A stretch of DNA of 64,000 nucleotides, taken from an uncultured Eubacteriales bacterium. Its GTDB lineage: Bacteria; Bacillota; Clostridia; Christensenellales; Aristaeellaceae. The translations under genes were made by a program, and so were the position numbers. The notes under the pieces are model-generated. The model was not told the DNA's origin. It saw nothing but the letters and a program-made list of their open reading frames with translations, and ran no database searches. Within the stretch, counting starts at the first letter, position 1; each line of letters opens with the position of its first letter. The stretch lies in contig UQNN01000008.1 of the NCBI GenBank assembly GCA_900542445.1, positions 62,001 through 126,000 on the forward strand. Direction: 5' to 3'. Below are positions 50,054 through 58,915 of this stretch, in pieces.

Positions 50054-52369
50054 TTAAATTCCGTGCTTCACGCGGTCGTGCTCTTCCGCACGCTTGCCGT
50101 TGTTGAAGCGCTCAAGCGTGCCGACCAGATAGCCCGTGATGCGGCGGATGCGCTCGAAATGCACCTCTTCTTCCTGACGGCCGCACTTCGGGCAGCTGTC
50201 GCCGATGATGCCGTTGTAGCCGCAGACCGGGTCGCGGTCAACCGGATGATTGATCGAACCGTAGCCGATGCCCGCGTCGTGCATCGCGCGCACAACCGCC
50301 TCAAACGCGTCGAGATTCTTCGTCGGATCGCCGTCCATCTCGATGTAAGAGATGTGGCCCGCGTTCGTCAGCGCGTGATACGGCGCTTCCAGCCTGATCT
50401 TGTCAAACGCGCTGATCGGATAATACACCGGGATGTGGAAGCTGTTGGTGTAATACTCGCGATCCGTCACGCCCGCAATCCTGCCGTAGCGCTTCTGATC
50501 GATCTTCACGAACCGGCCGGACAGGCCCTCCGCCGGCGTCGCCAGCAGCGTGTAATTCAGCTTCTTTTCCTCGCTCCGCTTGTCGCAGAGCTCGCGCATG
50601 TGGCCGATGATCTTCAGGCCCAGCTGCTGGGCGCGTTCGCTCTGACCGTGGTGCTCGCCGATGAGCGCCACCAGCGTTTCCGCCAGCCCGATAAAGCCGA
50701 CGGACAGCGTGCCATGCTTGAGCACCTCGCGCACCTCGTCGTCCCAGCCCAGTTTCTCGCTGTCCATCCAGACATGTTCGCCCATCAGGAACGGATAATT
50801 GCGCACCTTCTTGCGCGCCTGAATCTCAAAGCGCTCATCCAGCTGCTCAAAGACCAGCTCCATCCGCTCATCCAGCGTCTTGAAGAACAGATCGATGTCG
50901 CCGTGGCTCTCGATGGCAATGCGCGGCAGGTTGATCGACGTGAAGGACAGGTTGCCGCGGCGGTTGCAAACCTCGCGCGTCGGGTCATAGACGTTGCCGA
51001 TGACGCGCGTGCGGCAGCCCATGTAGGCGATTTCCGTCTCGTGATGGCCCGGCTTGTAATACTTGAGGTTGAACGGCGCATCCACGAACGAGAAATTCGG
51101 GAACAGGCGCTTGGCGCTCACGCGGATAGCCAGCCGGAACAGGTCATAATTCGGGTCGCCGGGGTTATAGCTCACGCCCTCTTTGACGCGGAAAATCTGA
51201 ATCGGGAAAATCGGCGTTTCGCCGTTGCCCAAACCGCTTTCCGTCGCCAGCAGCAGGTTGCGCATCACCATGCGCGCTTCCGGCGAGGTATCCATGCCGT
51301 AGTTGATGGAAGAGAACGGCGTCTGCGCGCCCGCGCGGGAGTGCATCGTATTCAGGTTGTGAATGAACGCCTCCATCGCCTGATAGGTGCGGCGCTCGGT
51401 CTCGCGGTAGCCGCGCTCGGTCGCATAGTGAATCATGCGCTCGGCGGTCGCCTCGTCCGTCATCGCCAGCAGGCGCTCGCGCAGCGCGTCGTCAAATTCC
51501 TTGTTCGGTTTGAGGGTCGGAGCCGCGCCCGTCTCGGCCCTGATCTGCCGGACGATGGCTTTCGCTTCGTCGTTGGCCGCGTCGTGATTCAGCAGCAGCT
51601 CCAGCGCCGCGCCCAGCGCGCGGCGATACTCTTTGATATAGGTTTTCGCCACGCCGGGGGCCATGTCGTAATCAAAGCTGGCGATGGCCTGACCGCCGTG
51701 CTGATCGTTCTGGTTGCTCTGGATGGCGATGCACGCCAGCGCGGAATAGCTGCCGATGTCCTGCGGCTCGCGCAGCACGCCGTGACCCGTGGAGAAGCCG
51801 CCCTTGAACAACTCCGTCAGGTCGATCTGGGTGCAGGTCGTCGTCAGCGTCAAAAAGTCGAGGTCGTGGATGTGGATGTCGCCTTCGCGGTGCGCGCGCG
51901 CGTGCTCCGGGTTGAGCACATACATATCGTAGAACTGCTTTGCGCTCTCCGAACCGTATTTGAGCATCGTGCCCATCGCGGTATCGCCGTCGATATTCGC
52001 GTTTTCGCGCTTCACGTCCGATTCGGAAGCGTCCTTGAACGTGATGTCCTCCAGGATGTGCATCAGCCGCGTCTTCGCTTCACGGGTGCGGCTGCGCTCC
52101 GCGCGGTAGAGGATGTAGGCTTTGGCCGTTTTGGCATAGCCCTCGGCAATGAGCACCTGCTCCACCTGATCCTGAATATCCTCGACAGACGGCGTTTCAT
52201 TGCTCTCCTTGGCGTTCATCTCGCGGGTGACGATTTTCGCCAGACGCTCGGCTTCATCCTCGCCCTTGCCGCTCTCGGCGGCCACAAACGCGCGGTCGAT
52301 TGCGGAGGCAATTTTGGCCTCGTCATACGGCACCAATCGTCCGTCGCGCTTTTTGATAGACTCCGGCAT
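50054..52369 (-). CDS. nrdD: Anaerobic ribonucleoside-triphosphate reductase
   Basis: 771 residues. An N-terminal ATP-cone (IKKRDGRLVPYDEAKIASAI), the catalytic barrel with YMGCRTRVIGN and the HSRAGAQTPFSSINYG segment, the zinc site CGYNGIIGDSCPKCG, and the glycyl radical in RITGYLVGTLERFNNGK near the C terminus. It reduces ribonucleotides to deoxyribonucleotides without oxygen. GGGGAGAG precedes the ATG. An upstream AT-rich segment partly resembles NrdR boxes but does not match them well. Confidence 0.96.
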   Translation of the reverse strand: MPESIKKRDGRLVPYDEAKIASAIDRAFVAAESGKGEDEAERLAKIVTREMNAKESNETPSVEDIQDQVEQVLIAEGYAKTAKAYILYRAERSRTREAKTRLMHILEDITFKDASESDVKRENANIDGDTAMGTMLKYGSESAKQFYDMYVLNPEHARAHREGDIHIHDLDFLTLTTTCTQIDLTELFKGGFSTGHGVLREPQDIGSYSALACIAIQSNQNDQHGGQAIASFDYDMAPGVAKTYIKEYRRALGAALELLLNHDAANDEAKAIVRQIRAETGAAPTLKPNKEFDDALRERLLAMTDEATAERMIHYATERGYRETERRTYQAMEAFIHNLNTMHSRAGAQTPFSSINYGMDTSPEARMVMRNLLLATESGLGNGETPIFPIQIFRVKEGVSYNPGDPNYDLFRLAIRVSAKRLFPNFSFVDAPFNLKYYKPGHHETEIAYMGCRTRVIGNVYDPTREVCNRRGNLSFTSINLPRIAIESHGDIDLFFKTLDERMELVFEQLDERFEIQARKKVRNYPFLMGEHVWMDSEKLGWDDEVREVLKHGTLSVGFIGLAETLVALIGEHHGQSERAQQLGLKIIGHMRELCDKRSEEKKLNYTLLATPAEGLSGRFVKIDQKRYGRIAGVTDREYYTNSFHIPVYYPISAFDKIRLEAPYHALTNAGHISYIEMDGDPTKNLDAFEAVVRAMHDAGIGYGSINHPVDRDPVCGYNGIIGDSCPKCGRQEEEVHFERIRRITGYLVGTLERFNNGKRAEEHDRVKHGI

Positions 52370-52491
52370 GTTATTTCTCTCCCCTGTTTATCATCAATCG
52401 AAATACTATATTTGGTAAGTCAAGCTTTGCTATGATACAGCATCTTGTGTTTTATGTCAATTTCGCGTGTTAAAGCGCGAAGCCGCAAAAA

Positions 52492-52519
52492 ACAAGACGG
52501 CACAACGCGCGCCGCCTTT
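52492..52519 (-). terminator. Terminator of the hypothetical membrane protein
   Basis: GGCGGC / GCCGTC stem on the reverse strand, followed by TTGTTTTTTG. Confidence 0.65.
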
Positions 52520-52537
52520 TCGGGCCGAAAAAAAATA

Positions 52538-53176
52538 TTATCTCGGCTTTTCCAGCATCAGCTCAATCAGCGCCGCCGCGCTGTCCGCGTTCTTACTATA
52601 CATCGGGATGCAGAGCAGACTGTCCCGCGGATCGTTGCCATATGCGTTCAGCCCGGTCAGCGTATCTGCCGGGATGGCATAAACCGCCGTCGTGCCGTCG
52701 CCGCGGTCGAGCGTACCCTTTGCCAAATCGATGTCTTCCGCGTCAATCGCGCCGCTTTCCAGATAAGGCGTCAGCTCCACCAGCGATTCCTGCGCGCCGT
52801 CCGAAGTGATTTTGAGCATCTCGTCCCGCGAAATCAAAAACAAATCGCCCTGCTGCGCCGCGACATACGTCGAAAACTGCATCGGCGCGTAGATGTTGCT
52901 GCTGTCCGTCAGGTTGATGTTGATGACGGTCAGCTTCTCCTGCTCCGGCTTCCGCGCCTGAAGCAGCGGCCAAAAATCCGCCTGCATGGTTTCCGTATCC
53001 GCGTAGCTGTTGAGTACGTAAAACTCAACCTTTTTGTCGTCCGGCGGGCGGTATTCCGTCACCGCAAATACGATACTCACCAGCATCGTGCTGACAGCCG
53101 CCGCCAGGGCATACTTCCACCAGCTGTATGCCAAATGGTTTTTGAGCTTCTTCTTTGTCAATCGCTGATTTGCCAT
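52538..53176 (-). CDS. Hypothetical membrane-anchored protein
   Basis: 212 residues. A basic, Lys-rich start (MANQRLTKKKLKNHLAYSWWKY) leads into one membrane helix (YALAAAVSTMLVSIVFAVT). The rest looks like the mixed alpha-beta fold of an extracellular solute-binding domain (FYVLNSYADTETMQ, LTVININLTDSSNIYAP, DGTTAVYAIPADTLTG). Clostridia contain many such short anchored proteins of unknown function. GGAGG lies 4 nt before the ATG. Confidence 0.65.
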   Translation of the reverse strand: MANQRLTKKKLKNHLAYSWWKYALAAAVSTMLVSIVFAVTEYRPPDDKKVEFYVLNSYADTETMQADFWPLLQARKPEQEKLTVININLTDSSNIYAPMQFSTYVAAQQGDLFLISRDEMLKITSDGAQESLVELTPYLESGAIDAEDIDLAKGTLDRGDGTTAVYAIPADTLTGLNAYGNDPRDSLLCIPMYSKNADSAAALIELMLEKPR

Positions 53177-53394
53177 ATGTCCTCCGCACTTATGCTTGTC
53201 GTTTTATGATACACCTTTGCGCCGGGATTTGCAATGGGGTTTTGCGCCGCGTCAGTCGGTTTCCGCAAAGAAGAAGCGTTTGAAAAAAACCTCTTCTTCA
53301 TATTAAATATGCGTTTAGCGCCGCCGTTTCAATCGCGGCATGCTCTGCGTTCCGCTTGAAAACCGTATTTTGATTTTCTGCGCATAATCCTCCC

Positions 53395-53612
53395 CTTTTT
53401 CGGGCAGTTTATCTTCCGAGGAGCTGAGAACCTTTTCTCAGACCCGGACAGTCTGCCAACCGCCGCCGCGAGATTCGCCGTCGTCATGACTGCGCATGCG
53501 CCCGGAAAGGAAGGCACGCCGGGCGTGATGCGCCAAGCAGCACCTCTTCTCTTTGATAAGCGGAGGGTCGCGCAATCGGCAGGATACGCGGCTCTCCGCC
53601 TTTTTTTATGAA
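53395..53612 (+). ncRNA. Candidate structured RNA of unknown class with its own terminator
   Basis: About 220 nt with nested helices. CTGAGAA / TTCTCAG is closed by CCG / CGG and by GGCAG / CTGCC (53401-53458). A second element pairs GCGCAT / ATGCGC and CCCGG / CCGGG (53492-53534). It ends in an intrinsic terminator, GCGGAG / CTCCGC followed by seven T (53578-53611). It does not match the consensus of the riboswitch classes I can recall (FMN, TPP, cobalamin, Moco, ZTP, THF, guanidine, Mn). It could be a trans-acting RNA or an attenuating leader of dctP. Confidence 0.5.
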
Positions 53613-53682
53613 GTCGGGGTTGTGGATTTTCGTTTTATGTTTTCATATCCATGAACGTTTTTCATCTTGCGCATGAAAAGTA

Positions 53683-53710
53683 TTGACAATCCGGTTAAAA
53701 CGTGTAAAAT
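53683..53710 (+). promoter_or_regulatory. Promoter of the TRAP operon
   Basis: Perfect TTGACA (53683-53688), 16-nt spacer, TAAAAT (53705-53710), about 55 nt before dctP. It lies after the candidate RNA terminator, so dctP can be transcribed independently. Confidence 0.75.
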
Positions 53711-53765
53711 GTTTTCCATCGCCCATTGAGGCGACTGCGAAAACCATTTTTCGGAGGAGAAAAAC

Positions 53766-54743
53766 ATGAAGAAACTGACGACACTTGCCGCCGCGGCTCT
53801 GGCCCTGGCGATGACCGGCGCGGGCGCGCTGGCCGAGACGACTATTCAGCTGGGCACCACCGTCAACGAGCAGGACAGCTTCCAGGTGGCTGCCGAGAAA
53901 TTTGCCGAGCTTGTGGAAGAACGCACGAACGGCGAATATAAGATTGAGATCTATCCCAACGGCACGCTGGGCGGCGAAAGCGATATGCTCGATTCCATGA
54001 GCACCGGCATGCTGGATATGGGCATCATCACCAGCGGCCCGTTCGTCAACTTCTCGGAGGCGATGGGCGTGCTGGATATGCCGTACCTGTTCGCCAACAA
54101 CGAAGAGGCTTACAAGGTGTTCGACGGCGAAATCGGCCGTGAGCTGCTGGATTCTCTGGAGGACGCGGGCCTCAAGGGTCTTGCCTATGCCGAGCGCGGC
54201 TTCCGCAACGTGACCAACTCCGTCCGTCCGGTGAACAACGCCGACGATCTCGCGGGCCTCAAGCTTCGCGTGATGGAAAACGAAGTCTACACCGCGACCT
54301 TCAAGGCGCTCAAGGTCAACGCCGTTCCGATGGCGTGGGCCGAAGCGCTGACCGCCATGCAGCAGGGCACCATCGAGGGCGAAGAAAACCCGATCAACGT
54401 CATCTATTCTTACAGCCTGTGGGACTACGGCCAGAAGTACGTGACGCTTGACCGTCACAGCTACTCCACCGCCATCATCACCATGAGCCTGGACGTGTTC
54501 AACAGCCTGGACGAGGCCACGCAGGAGATCTTCCTGGCGAGCGCGCAGGAAGCCGCCGAATATGAGCGCGCCTGGGTTGCCGAGCAGGAGGCCGATCAGC
54601 TGGCCGCCATCAAGAGCCACGGCGTTGAGGTTATCGAAAATCCGGACGTCGAGTCCCTCCGCGCCGCGGTGCAGAGCGTGTACGACGCTTATCCGCAGTA
54701 CGCGGACTACATCGCCCGCATTCAGGCGCTGCTGGCCGAGTAA
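53766..54743 (+). CDS. dctP: TRAP transporter solute-binding protein (DctP family)
   Basis: 325 residues. Signal peptide MKKLTTLAAAALALAMTGAGALA without a lipobox, then the DctP fold: ERTNGEYKIEIYPNGTLGGESDML, GLKLRVMENEVYTATFKALKVNAVPMAWAEALTAMQQGTIEGEENP. The Arg in LKLRVMEN binds the carboxylate of the ligand in characterised homologues, so an organic or sugar acid is likely. GGAGG precedes the ATG. It is the first gene of a complete P-Q-M set. Confidence 0.93.
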   Translation: MKKLTTLAAAALALAMTGAGALAETTIQLGTTVNEQDSFQVAAEKFAELVEERTNGEYKIEIYPNGTLGGESDMLDSMSTGMLDMGIITSGPFVNFSEAMGVLDMPYLFANNEEAYKVFDGEIGRELLDSLEDAGLKGLAYAERGFRNVTNSVRPVNNADDLAGLKLRVMENEVYTATFKALKVNAVPMAWAEALTAMQQGTIEGEENPINVIYSYSLWDYGQKYVTLDRHSYSTAIITMSLDVFNSLDEATQEIFLASAQEAAEYERAWVAEQEADQLAAIKSHGVEVIENPDVESLRAAVQSVYDAYPQYADYIARIQALLAE

Positions 54744-54757
54744 TTCAGCCGCTTATG

Positions 54758-54793
54758 CGTTTCCTCTCCCGCGAGGGGAGGAAACGTTTTTTT
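54758..54793 (+). terminator. Intra-operon terminator/attenuator after dctP
   Basis: CGTTTCCTC pairs with GAGGAAACG, with an upper CCC / GGG stem and seven T. Leaky termination here would yield more binding protein than membrane subunits. Confidence 0.75.
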
Positions 54794-54830
54794 ACCCTTT
54801 CAGAATATGGGAAAAACGGAGGCATCCCCC

Positions 54831-55322
54831 ATGGCACTCAAGAAAATCCTTTCCCCCGTCAGCGACGCGCTTGATAAGGTGTGCAGCGTGGCCATCGTCA
54901 TCATGCTCGGCCTGATGGTCGTCATCACCACGGCGCAGATCATCTGCCGCACGTTCTTCACCTCCCTGAGCTGGTCCGACGAGGTGACGCGCTATCTGCT
55001 CATCTGGTCCACCTTCCTGGGCGCGACCTGCGTCTACCGCCACAGCGGCAACATCGCCATCACTTTCATTCAGGATCTGGTGCCCAAAAAGCTCGGCGCC
55101 GTCATGCGCATCGCGGTGCATGCAATCTGCTGCTTCCTGTTCGCCGTGCTGCTGGTTTTCAGCGTCAAGTATTGCAGCAAGCTGGTCAAGACGGCCACCG
55201 CGCTGCCGATCAAGATGAAATACATCTACCTGTGCATCCCCATCAGCATGGGTATTCTGATGCTCCACGCGCTGGTGATGGCGCTGGGCGAAGTTGAAAC
55301 GATGAAGGAGGTCAAGGGCTAA
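54831..55322 (+). CDS. dctQ: TRAP transporter small permease subunit
   Basis: 163 residues from the ATG at 54831, 8 nt after CGGAGG. Four hydrophobic helices with the DctQ motif WSDEVTRYLLIWSTFLGATCVYRHSGNIAI. It links the binding protein to the large permease. The last base of its TAA is the first base of the dctM ATG. Confidence 0.92.
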   Translation: MALKKILSPVSDALDKVCSVAIVIMLGLMVVITTAQIICRTFFTSLSWSDEVTRYLLIWSTFLGATCVYRHSGNIAITFIQDLVPKKLGAVMRIAVHAICCFLFAVLLVFSVKYCSKLVKTATALPIKMKYIYLCIPISMGILMLHALVMALGEVETMKEVKG

Positions 55323-56590
55323 TGGCACTGATTCTGTTCGGCGTGTTTATCGCCCTTCTGCTGCTGGGCGTGCCGGTCGCGTTCGCCATCTGTTCCGCCG
55401 CCGCGACGACGATGTTTGCGGGCTTCGGCACCGCCAAAATGATGATCGTGGTGCAGCGCATGTTCGCCAGCTGCGATTCCTTCAGCCTGATTGCCGTGCC
55501 GTTTTTCATCTTTGCGGGCGATCTGCTCGCGGGCGGTAAAATTTCCAAGGTGCTCGTCGAGTTCTGCGAATCCCTGTTGGGCATGATCAAGGGCGGCCTG
55601 TCCGTGGTCTCCGTGCTGGCGGGCATGTTCTTCGCCGCGATCTCCGGTTCGGGCGCGGCCACCACTGCCGCCGTCGGCGCGACGCTCGTGCCTGAATTGA
55701 AAAAGCGCGGCTATCGCGAGGATTCCGCCGCCGCGCTCGTCGCCGCCGCCGGCACCATCGGCGTGGTTATTCCGCCTTCCGTGCCGATGGTGCTCTACGC
55801 CGTCATCGCGGAGGAAAGCGTCAGCCGCCTGTTCAGCGCCGGTTTCATGCCGGGCGTCATCATGGGTCTGATGCTCATCGCCATCTCGCTCTATCAGGCG
55901 TATAAAAACAACTATCCCAAAGGCGCGCCGTTCTCCCTCAAAAATGTGGGCAAGACCTTCCTCAAAGCTATCCCCGGCATTCTGATGCCCGCGATCATCC
56001 TCGGCGGCATCTTCTCCGGCTACTTCACCCCGTCCGAAGCGGCGGCCGTGGCCGTCGTCTACGCGCTGCTGGTTTCCACGTTCGTCTATCGCGATATGAG
56101 CTTCAAAAAGCTCTATACCACCATGCTCGGCTCGGCCAAAACCAGCGCCGTCATCATGATTATCATCGCGTGCAGCGGCCCGTTCGGCTGGGCGCTGGCC
56201 AACTGGAAGATTCCGGAAGCCATCTCCACCGCCGTGCTGAGCGTTTCCACCAATAAGTACGTCATCCTGTTCCTGATTTCGCTCATCATCCTGATTGCTG
56301 GCGTGTTTATGGAGACCTCCTCCGCAATCATCATCCTGACCCCGGTTTTCCTGCCGCTGGTGCGCGCGCTGGGCATCTCCACGCTCCACTTCGGCATCCT
56401 CTTCGTCGTCGGCATTGCCATCGGCATGATCACCCCGCCGGTCGCCATTAACCTGTTCGTCGCTTCCGGCATCACGGGGCTGTCGCTGGAAAAGATTTCC
56501 AAGGCCGTCGTCCCCTACCTCATCGGTCTGGTCATCGTTTTCCTGCTGATTGTGTATCTGCCGCTGTTCATCCCCGGCTTTATCGGCTAA
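55322..56590 (+). CDS. dctM: TRAP transporter large permease subunit
   Basis: 422 residues, about twelve helices. Characteristic DctM sequences: FAGDLLAGGKISKVLVEF, GGLSVVSVLAGMFFAAISGSGAATTAAVG and TPPVAINLFVASGITGLSLE. It couples solute import to a sodium or proton gradient. It overlaps dctQ by one base and ends before a strong terminator. Confidence 0.95.
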   Translation: MALILFGVFIALLLLGVPVAFAICSAAATTMFAGFGTAKMMIVVQRMFASCDSFSLIAVPFFIFAGDLLAGGKISKVLVEFCESLLGMIKGGLSVVSVLAGMFFAAISGSGAATTAAVGATLVPELKKRGYREDSAAALVAAAGTIGVVIPPSVPMVLYAVIAEESVSRLFSAGFMPGVIMGLMLIAISLYQAYKNNYPKGAPFSLKNVGKTFLKAIPGILMPAIILGGIFSGYFTPSEAAAVAVVYALLVSTFVYRDMSFKKLYTTMLGSAKTSAVIMIIIACSGPFGWALANWKIPEAISTAVLSVSTNKYVILFLISLIILIAGVFMETSSAIIILTPVFLPLVRALGISTLHFGILFVVGIAIGMITPPVAINLFVASGITGLSLEKISKAVVPYLIGLVIVFLLIVYLPLFIPGFIG

Positions 56591-56606
56591 ACTCCTTCGA
56601 TTTTGC

Positions 56607-56634
56607 GCCGTCCCGTTTTTCGGGACGGCTTTTC
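56607..56634 (+). terminator. Terminator of the TRAP operon
   Basis: GCCGTCCCG pairs with CGGGACGGC around TTTTT, followed by a T run. Confidence 0.85.
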
Positions 56635-56647
56635 TATGCCTGTTTAT

Positions 56648-56716
56648 ACCGCCGCGAAGCGAAGAAGGGGTTTGGGGACTGCGTCCCCAAATAGGTCTGG
56701 GCGATAGGCCAGCGTT
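56648..56716. repeat. GCGAAGCGAAG-type palindromic half-element
   Basis: CCGCCGCGAAGCGAAGAAGG, GGGGACTGCGTCCCC, then CTGGGCGATAGGCCAG and CGTT. Confidence 0.7.
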
Positions 56717-56817
56717 TTCTCCATCGCGCGCAGCGCCAAAACAGGAGTCAGGGAGCGAAGCGTCACCTGACTTCAATCATCCGCTTTTCGTTATTTTTAC
56801 AATTATTCAAACTCCTC

Positions 56818-56845
56818 TTAACATCCGCCGAATCTGTGCTATAAT
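56818..56845 (+). promoter_or_regulatory. Promoter of the MATE gene
   Basis: TTAACA (56818-56823), 16-nt spacer, perfect TATAAT (56840-56845). Confidence 0.75.
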
Positions 56846-56892
56846 AAACTGTCTATATTTTTTCTTTTTGTGTCTGTGTACAGGAGAATGTT

Positions 56893-58275
56893 ATGTTCAA
56901 GACCCACGCGCATCGCACCATGGATATGACGGAAGGCTCCCTTCTGACCAAGGTGCTGTTTTTTTCGCTTCCGATTATGCTCTCCGGCATTTTGCAGCTG
57001 CTCTTCAACGCGGCGGATACCATCGTGGTCGGTCGGTTTGCGGGCAATGAAGCGCTGGCGGCCGTCGGTTCGGTCGGTTCGCTCAATAACATGATCATCA
57101 GCCTGTTTGTCGGCCTTTCCATCGGCGTAAACGTGCTCGTCGCGCGCTTCACCGGCGCGAAGGACGCGGAACGCGTCTCCGAAACGGTGCATACCGCCGT
57201 GCTCCTGTCCCTTGTGGGCGGCGCAGTGCTGGCGGTCGTCGGCTTTGCGGCCGCGCGCCCGCTGCTGGAAATCATGGGTTCTCCGGAAGACGTGATCGAC
57301 CTCGCCGAGCTGTATATCCGCATCATCTTCGTCGGCATGCCTGTGCAGATGCTCTATAACTTCTGCGCGGCTGTGCTTCGCGCCGTCGGCGACACCAAGC
57401 GCCCGCTGTATTTTCTGACCATCGCGGGCGTGATTAACGCCGGGCTGAATCTGGTGTTCGTCATCGGGTTTAAGATGAGCGTGGCGGGCGTCGCGCTGGC
57501 GACGATCATCTCGCAGGCCGTTTCGGCGGTGCTGGTCACGCGCTCGCTGATGCTGATGGATGGCCCGACGCGCCTGCACCTCAACCGCCTTTCCATCAAG
57601 CCGCACATCATGCGCATGATCATCCAGATCGGCCTGCCTGCGGGCATTCAGAGCTGCATGTTCTCGCTCTCCAATGTCGTCATCCAGTCCTCGGTGAACA
57701 GCTTCGGCTCCATCGTCATTGCGGGCAACGCGGCGGGCGCGAACGTCGGCAACTTCGTCTATCAGGCGATGAACACCTTCCAGCAGGCCGTCACCTGCTT
57801 CGCCGGGCAGAATATCGGCGCGCGCAAGCCGCGCCGCGTGCTGACCTCGATGTATGTCAGCCTGTTCTGGGCGTTTTCCTTCGGCGTGGTCTTCGGCGTG
57901 CTCTCCTGCGTGTTCGGCGCGCAGCTGCTCAGCCTGTATTCCACAGACCCGGCGGTCATTCAGGTCGGCCTGAACCGCATGTATATCGTCTGCGGTCCGT
58001 ATTTCCTCTGCGGCATTATGGACGTGATGACCGGCGTGCTGCGCGGCGTGGGCTATTCGCTGCTGCCGATGATCGTTTCGCTGATGGGCGCGTGCGTATT
58101 CCGCATTTTCTGGGTCATGACGGTGTTCGCGGCGAACCGCACGATGGATTGCCTGATGGTCTCCTACCCCGTTTCGTGGGCGCTGACGTTCCTGGTGCTG
58201 GTCGGTATCTTCGTTGTGCTCTGGAACAAGAAAATCAAGCCGCGCTATACGCCGGAGGAATTGGCGGCGCGATAA
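56893..58275 (+). CDS. MATE-family efflux transporter
   Basis: 460 residues and twelve helices in two halves. The N terminus MTEGSLLTKVLFFSLPIMLSGILQLLFNAADTIVVGRFAGNEALAAVGS is typical of DinF/MepA-like MATE exporters. Such pumps expel cationic drugs or metabolites in exchange for sodium or protons; the substrate here is unknown. AGGAG precedes the ATG by a few bases. Confidence 0.93.
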   Translation: MFKTHAHRTMDMTEGSLLTKVLFFSLPIMLSGILQLLFNAADTIVVGRFAGNEALAAVGSVGSLNNMIISLFVGLSIGVNVLVARFTGAKDAERVSETVHTAVLLSLVGGAVLAVVGFAAARPLLEIMGSPEDVIDLAELYIRIIFVGMPVQMLYNFCAAVLRAVGDTKRPLYFLTIAGVINAGLNLVFVIGFKMSVAGVALATIISQAVSAVLVTRSLMLMDGPTRLHLNRLSIKPHIMRMIIQIGLPAGIQSCMFSLSNVVIQSSVNSFGSIVIAGNAAGANVGNFVYQAMNTFQQAVTCFAGQNIGARKPRRVLTSMYVSLFWAFSFGVVFGVLSCVFGAQLLSLYSTDPAVIQVGLNRMYIVCGPYFLCGIMDVMTGVLRGVGYSLLPMIVSLMGACVFRIFWVMTVFAANRTMDCLMVSYPVSWALTFLVLVGIFVVLWNKKIKPRYTPEELAAR

Positions 58276-58281
58276 AATAGC

Positions 58282-58318
58282 AAAACCGACCGATTGTCAT
58301 TCTTCGGTCGGTTTTTTC
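58282..58318 (+). terminator. Terminator of the MATE gene
   Basis: AAAACCGACCGA pairs with TCGGTCGGTTTT, followed by more T. Confidence 0.85.
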
Positions 58319-58434
58319 TTTTTCGGCTGACAAAGAACGAAACGCCGCAGAACGCATGCCGTCCCCGCTTGGCGCTTTGAAATGCGTTCCTTCGTTTCTA
58401 AAGGAATTTGATCGGTTCGATAAGCCGGAATTTA

Positions 58435-58647
58435 TCACTCTAAAATAAATGGGAGCGTAATCATAATAATTCCAAACAGGGCAAATGAAATACCACCAAT
58501 TTTTGCGACTTTTAAGTAGAATTCAGACGGTTCATCTGCCCGATAAGATTTCCATTCTTCTGTCAATTTCCATACTAAGTCTGGCTTCAAAAAGATAAAC
58601 ATACCTAATGCAAAAATTATGATTCCGCCACAAATAGGCCACAACAT
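58435..58647 (-). CDS. Small DUF6199-like membrane protein
   Basis: 70 residues from the ATG at 58645-58647, 9 nt after AAGGAG; two earlier in-frame ATGs are upstream of or inside that site. Two hydrophobic helices (MLWPICGGIIIFALGMFIFL and IGGISFALFGIIMITLPFIL) flank LKPDLVWKLTEEWKSYRADEPSEFYLKVAKI, which matches the small DUF6199 family. Base composition is clearly AT-rich. The IS110 element is inserted 28 bp upstream of this start. Confidence 0.65.
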   Translation of the reverse strand: MLWPICGGIIIFALGMFIFLKPDLVWKLTEEWKSYRADEPSEFYLKVAKIGGISFALFGIIMITLPFILE

Positions 58648-58685
58648 ATTCACCATCTCCTTCATCAAATTCCGATTAGTAATAT

Positions 58686-58885
58686 ATAAGCGAGGGTGTT
58701 ACAGCCTTCGCTTTTCCTTTAAGATGAAGGTGATTGGCTGACGGAATTTCCGATTGGGACCCCACGCCCGCAAACAAATGTGTCAGCCAGCCTTCATCAT
58801 TCTGCATTCGATTCAGCAAGTTGGGACAAATCACTGCTCCCGTTTCACGGACTAATCTGATTGAATTTTGAAGTGCTGGAACCAA
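58686..58885 (+). ncRNA. Predicted IS110 bridge RNA
   Basis: The non-coding left end folds like a bridge RNA. A 5' stem-loop is at 58688-58713 (AAGCGA / TCGCTT). The first guide loop is closed by GATGAAGG / CCTTCATC and GGCTGAC / GTCAGCC, with loop 58743-58781. The second is closed by ATTCGAT / ATTGAAT, with loop 58813-58859. First-loop TTCCGATT (58748-58755) equals the left flank plus core; ACAAAT (58774-58779) fits the right flank ATTTAT at five of six. Second-loop AGCAAG (58815-58820) equals the right end of the element; ACTAAT (58851-58856) is the complement of ATTAGT at its left end. Confidence 0.7.
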
Positions 58886-58915
58886 TCGTATCTCAACGAA
58901 TGAAGGAGGAATCTC

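Larger units (their letters stand above)
53177..53765. other. Long gene-free region upstream of the TRAP operon
   Basis: 589 bp without a credible protein gene. From 53280 a promoter-like TTGAAA, 17-nt spacer and TTAAAT leads into the structured segment listed separately. Right of it lie 70 bp of AT-rich DNA and the dctP promoter. Confidence 0.6.
56591..56892. other. Intergenic region between the TRAP operon and the MATE gene
   Basis: 302 bp: the operon terminator, a GCGAAGCGAAG-type palindromic half-element (56648-56716), a GGAGCGAAGC stretch, and the MATE promoter. Confidence 0.65.

Noticed and set aside
52395..52445. Possible NrdR boxes upstream of nrdD
   Set aside because: ACCAAATATAGTATT and TGCTGTATCATAGCA look vaguely similar to the NrdR consensus, but the inner spacing is one base short and the arms do not match, so I do not call them.
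53329..53517. Reverse-strand 62-codon frame in the TRAP upstream gap
   Set aside because: No ribosome-binding site, no recognisable sequence, and it overlaps strong RNA stems.
53395..53612. TPP or cobalamin riboswitch
   Set aside because: A CTGAGAA string recalls the TPP aptamer, but the remaining conserved blocks are missing; no cobalamin box is present.
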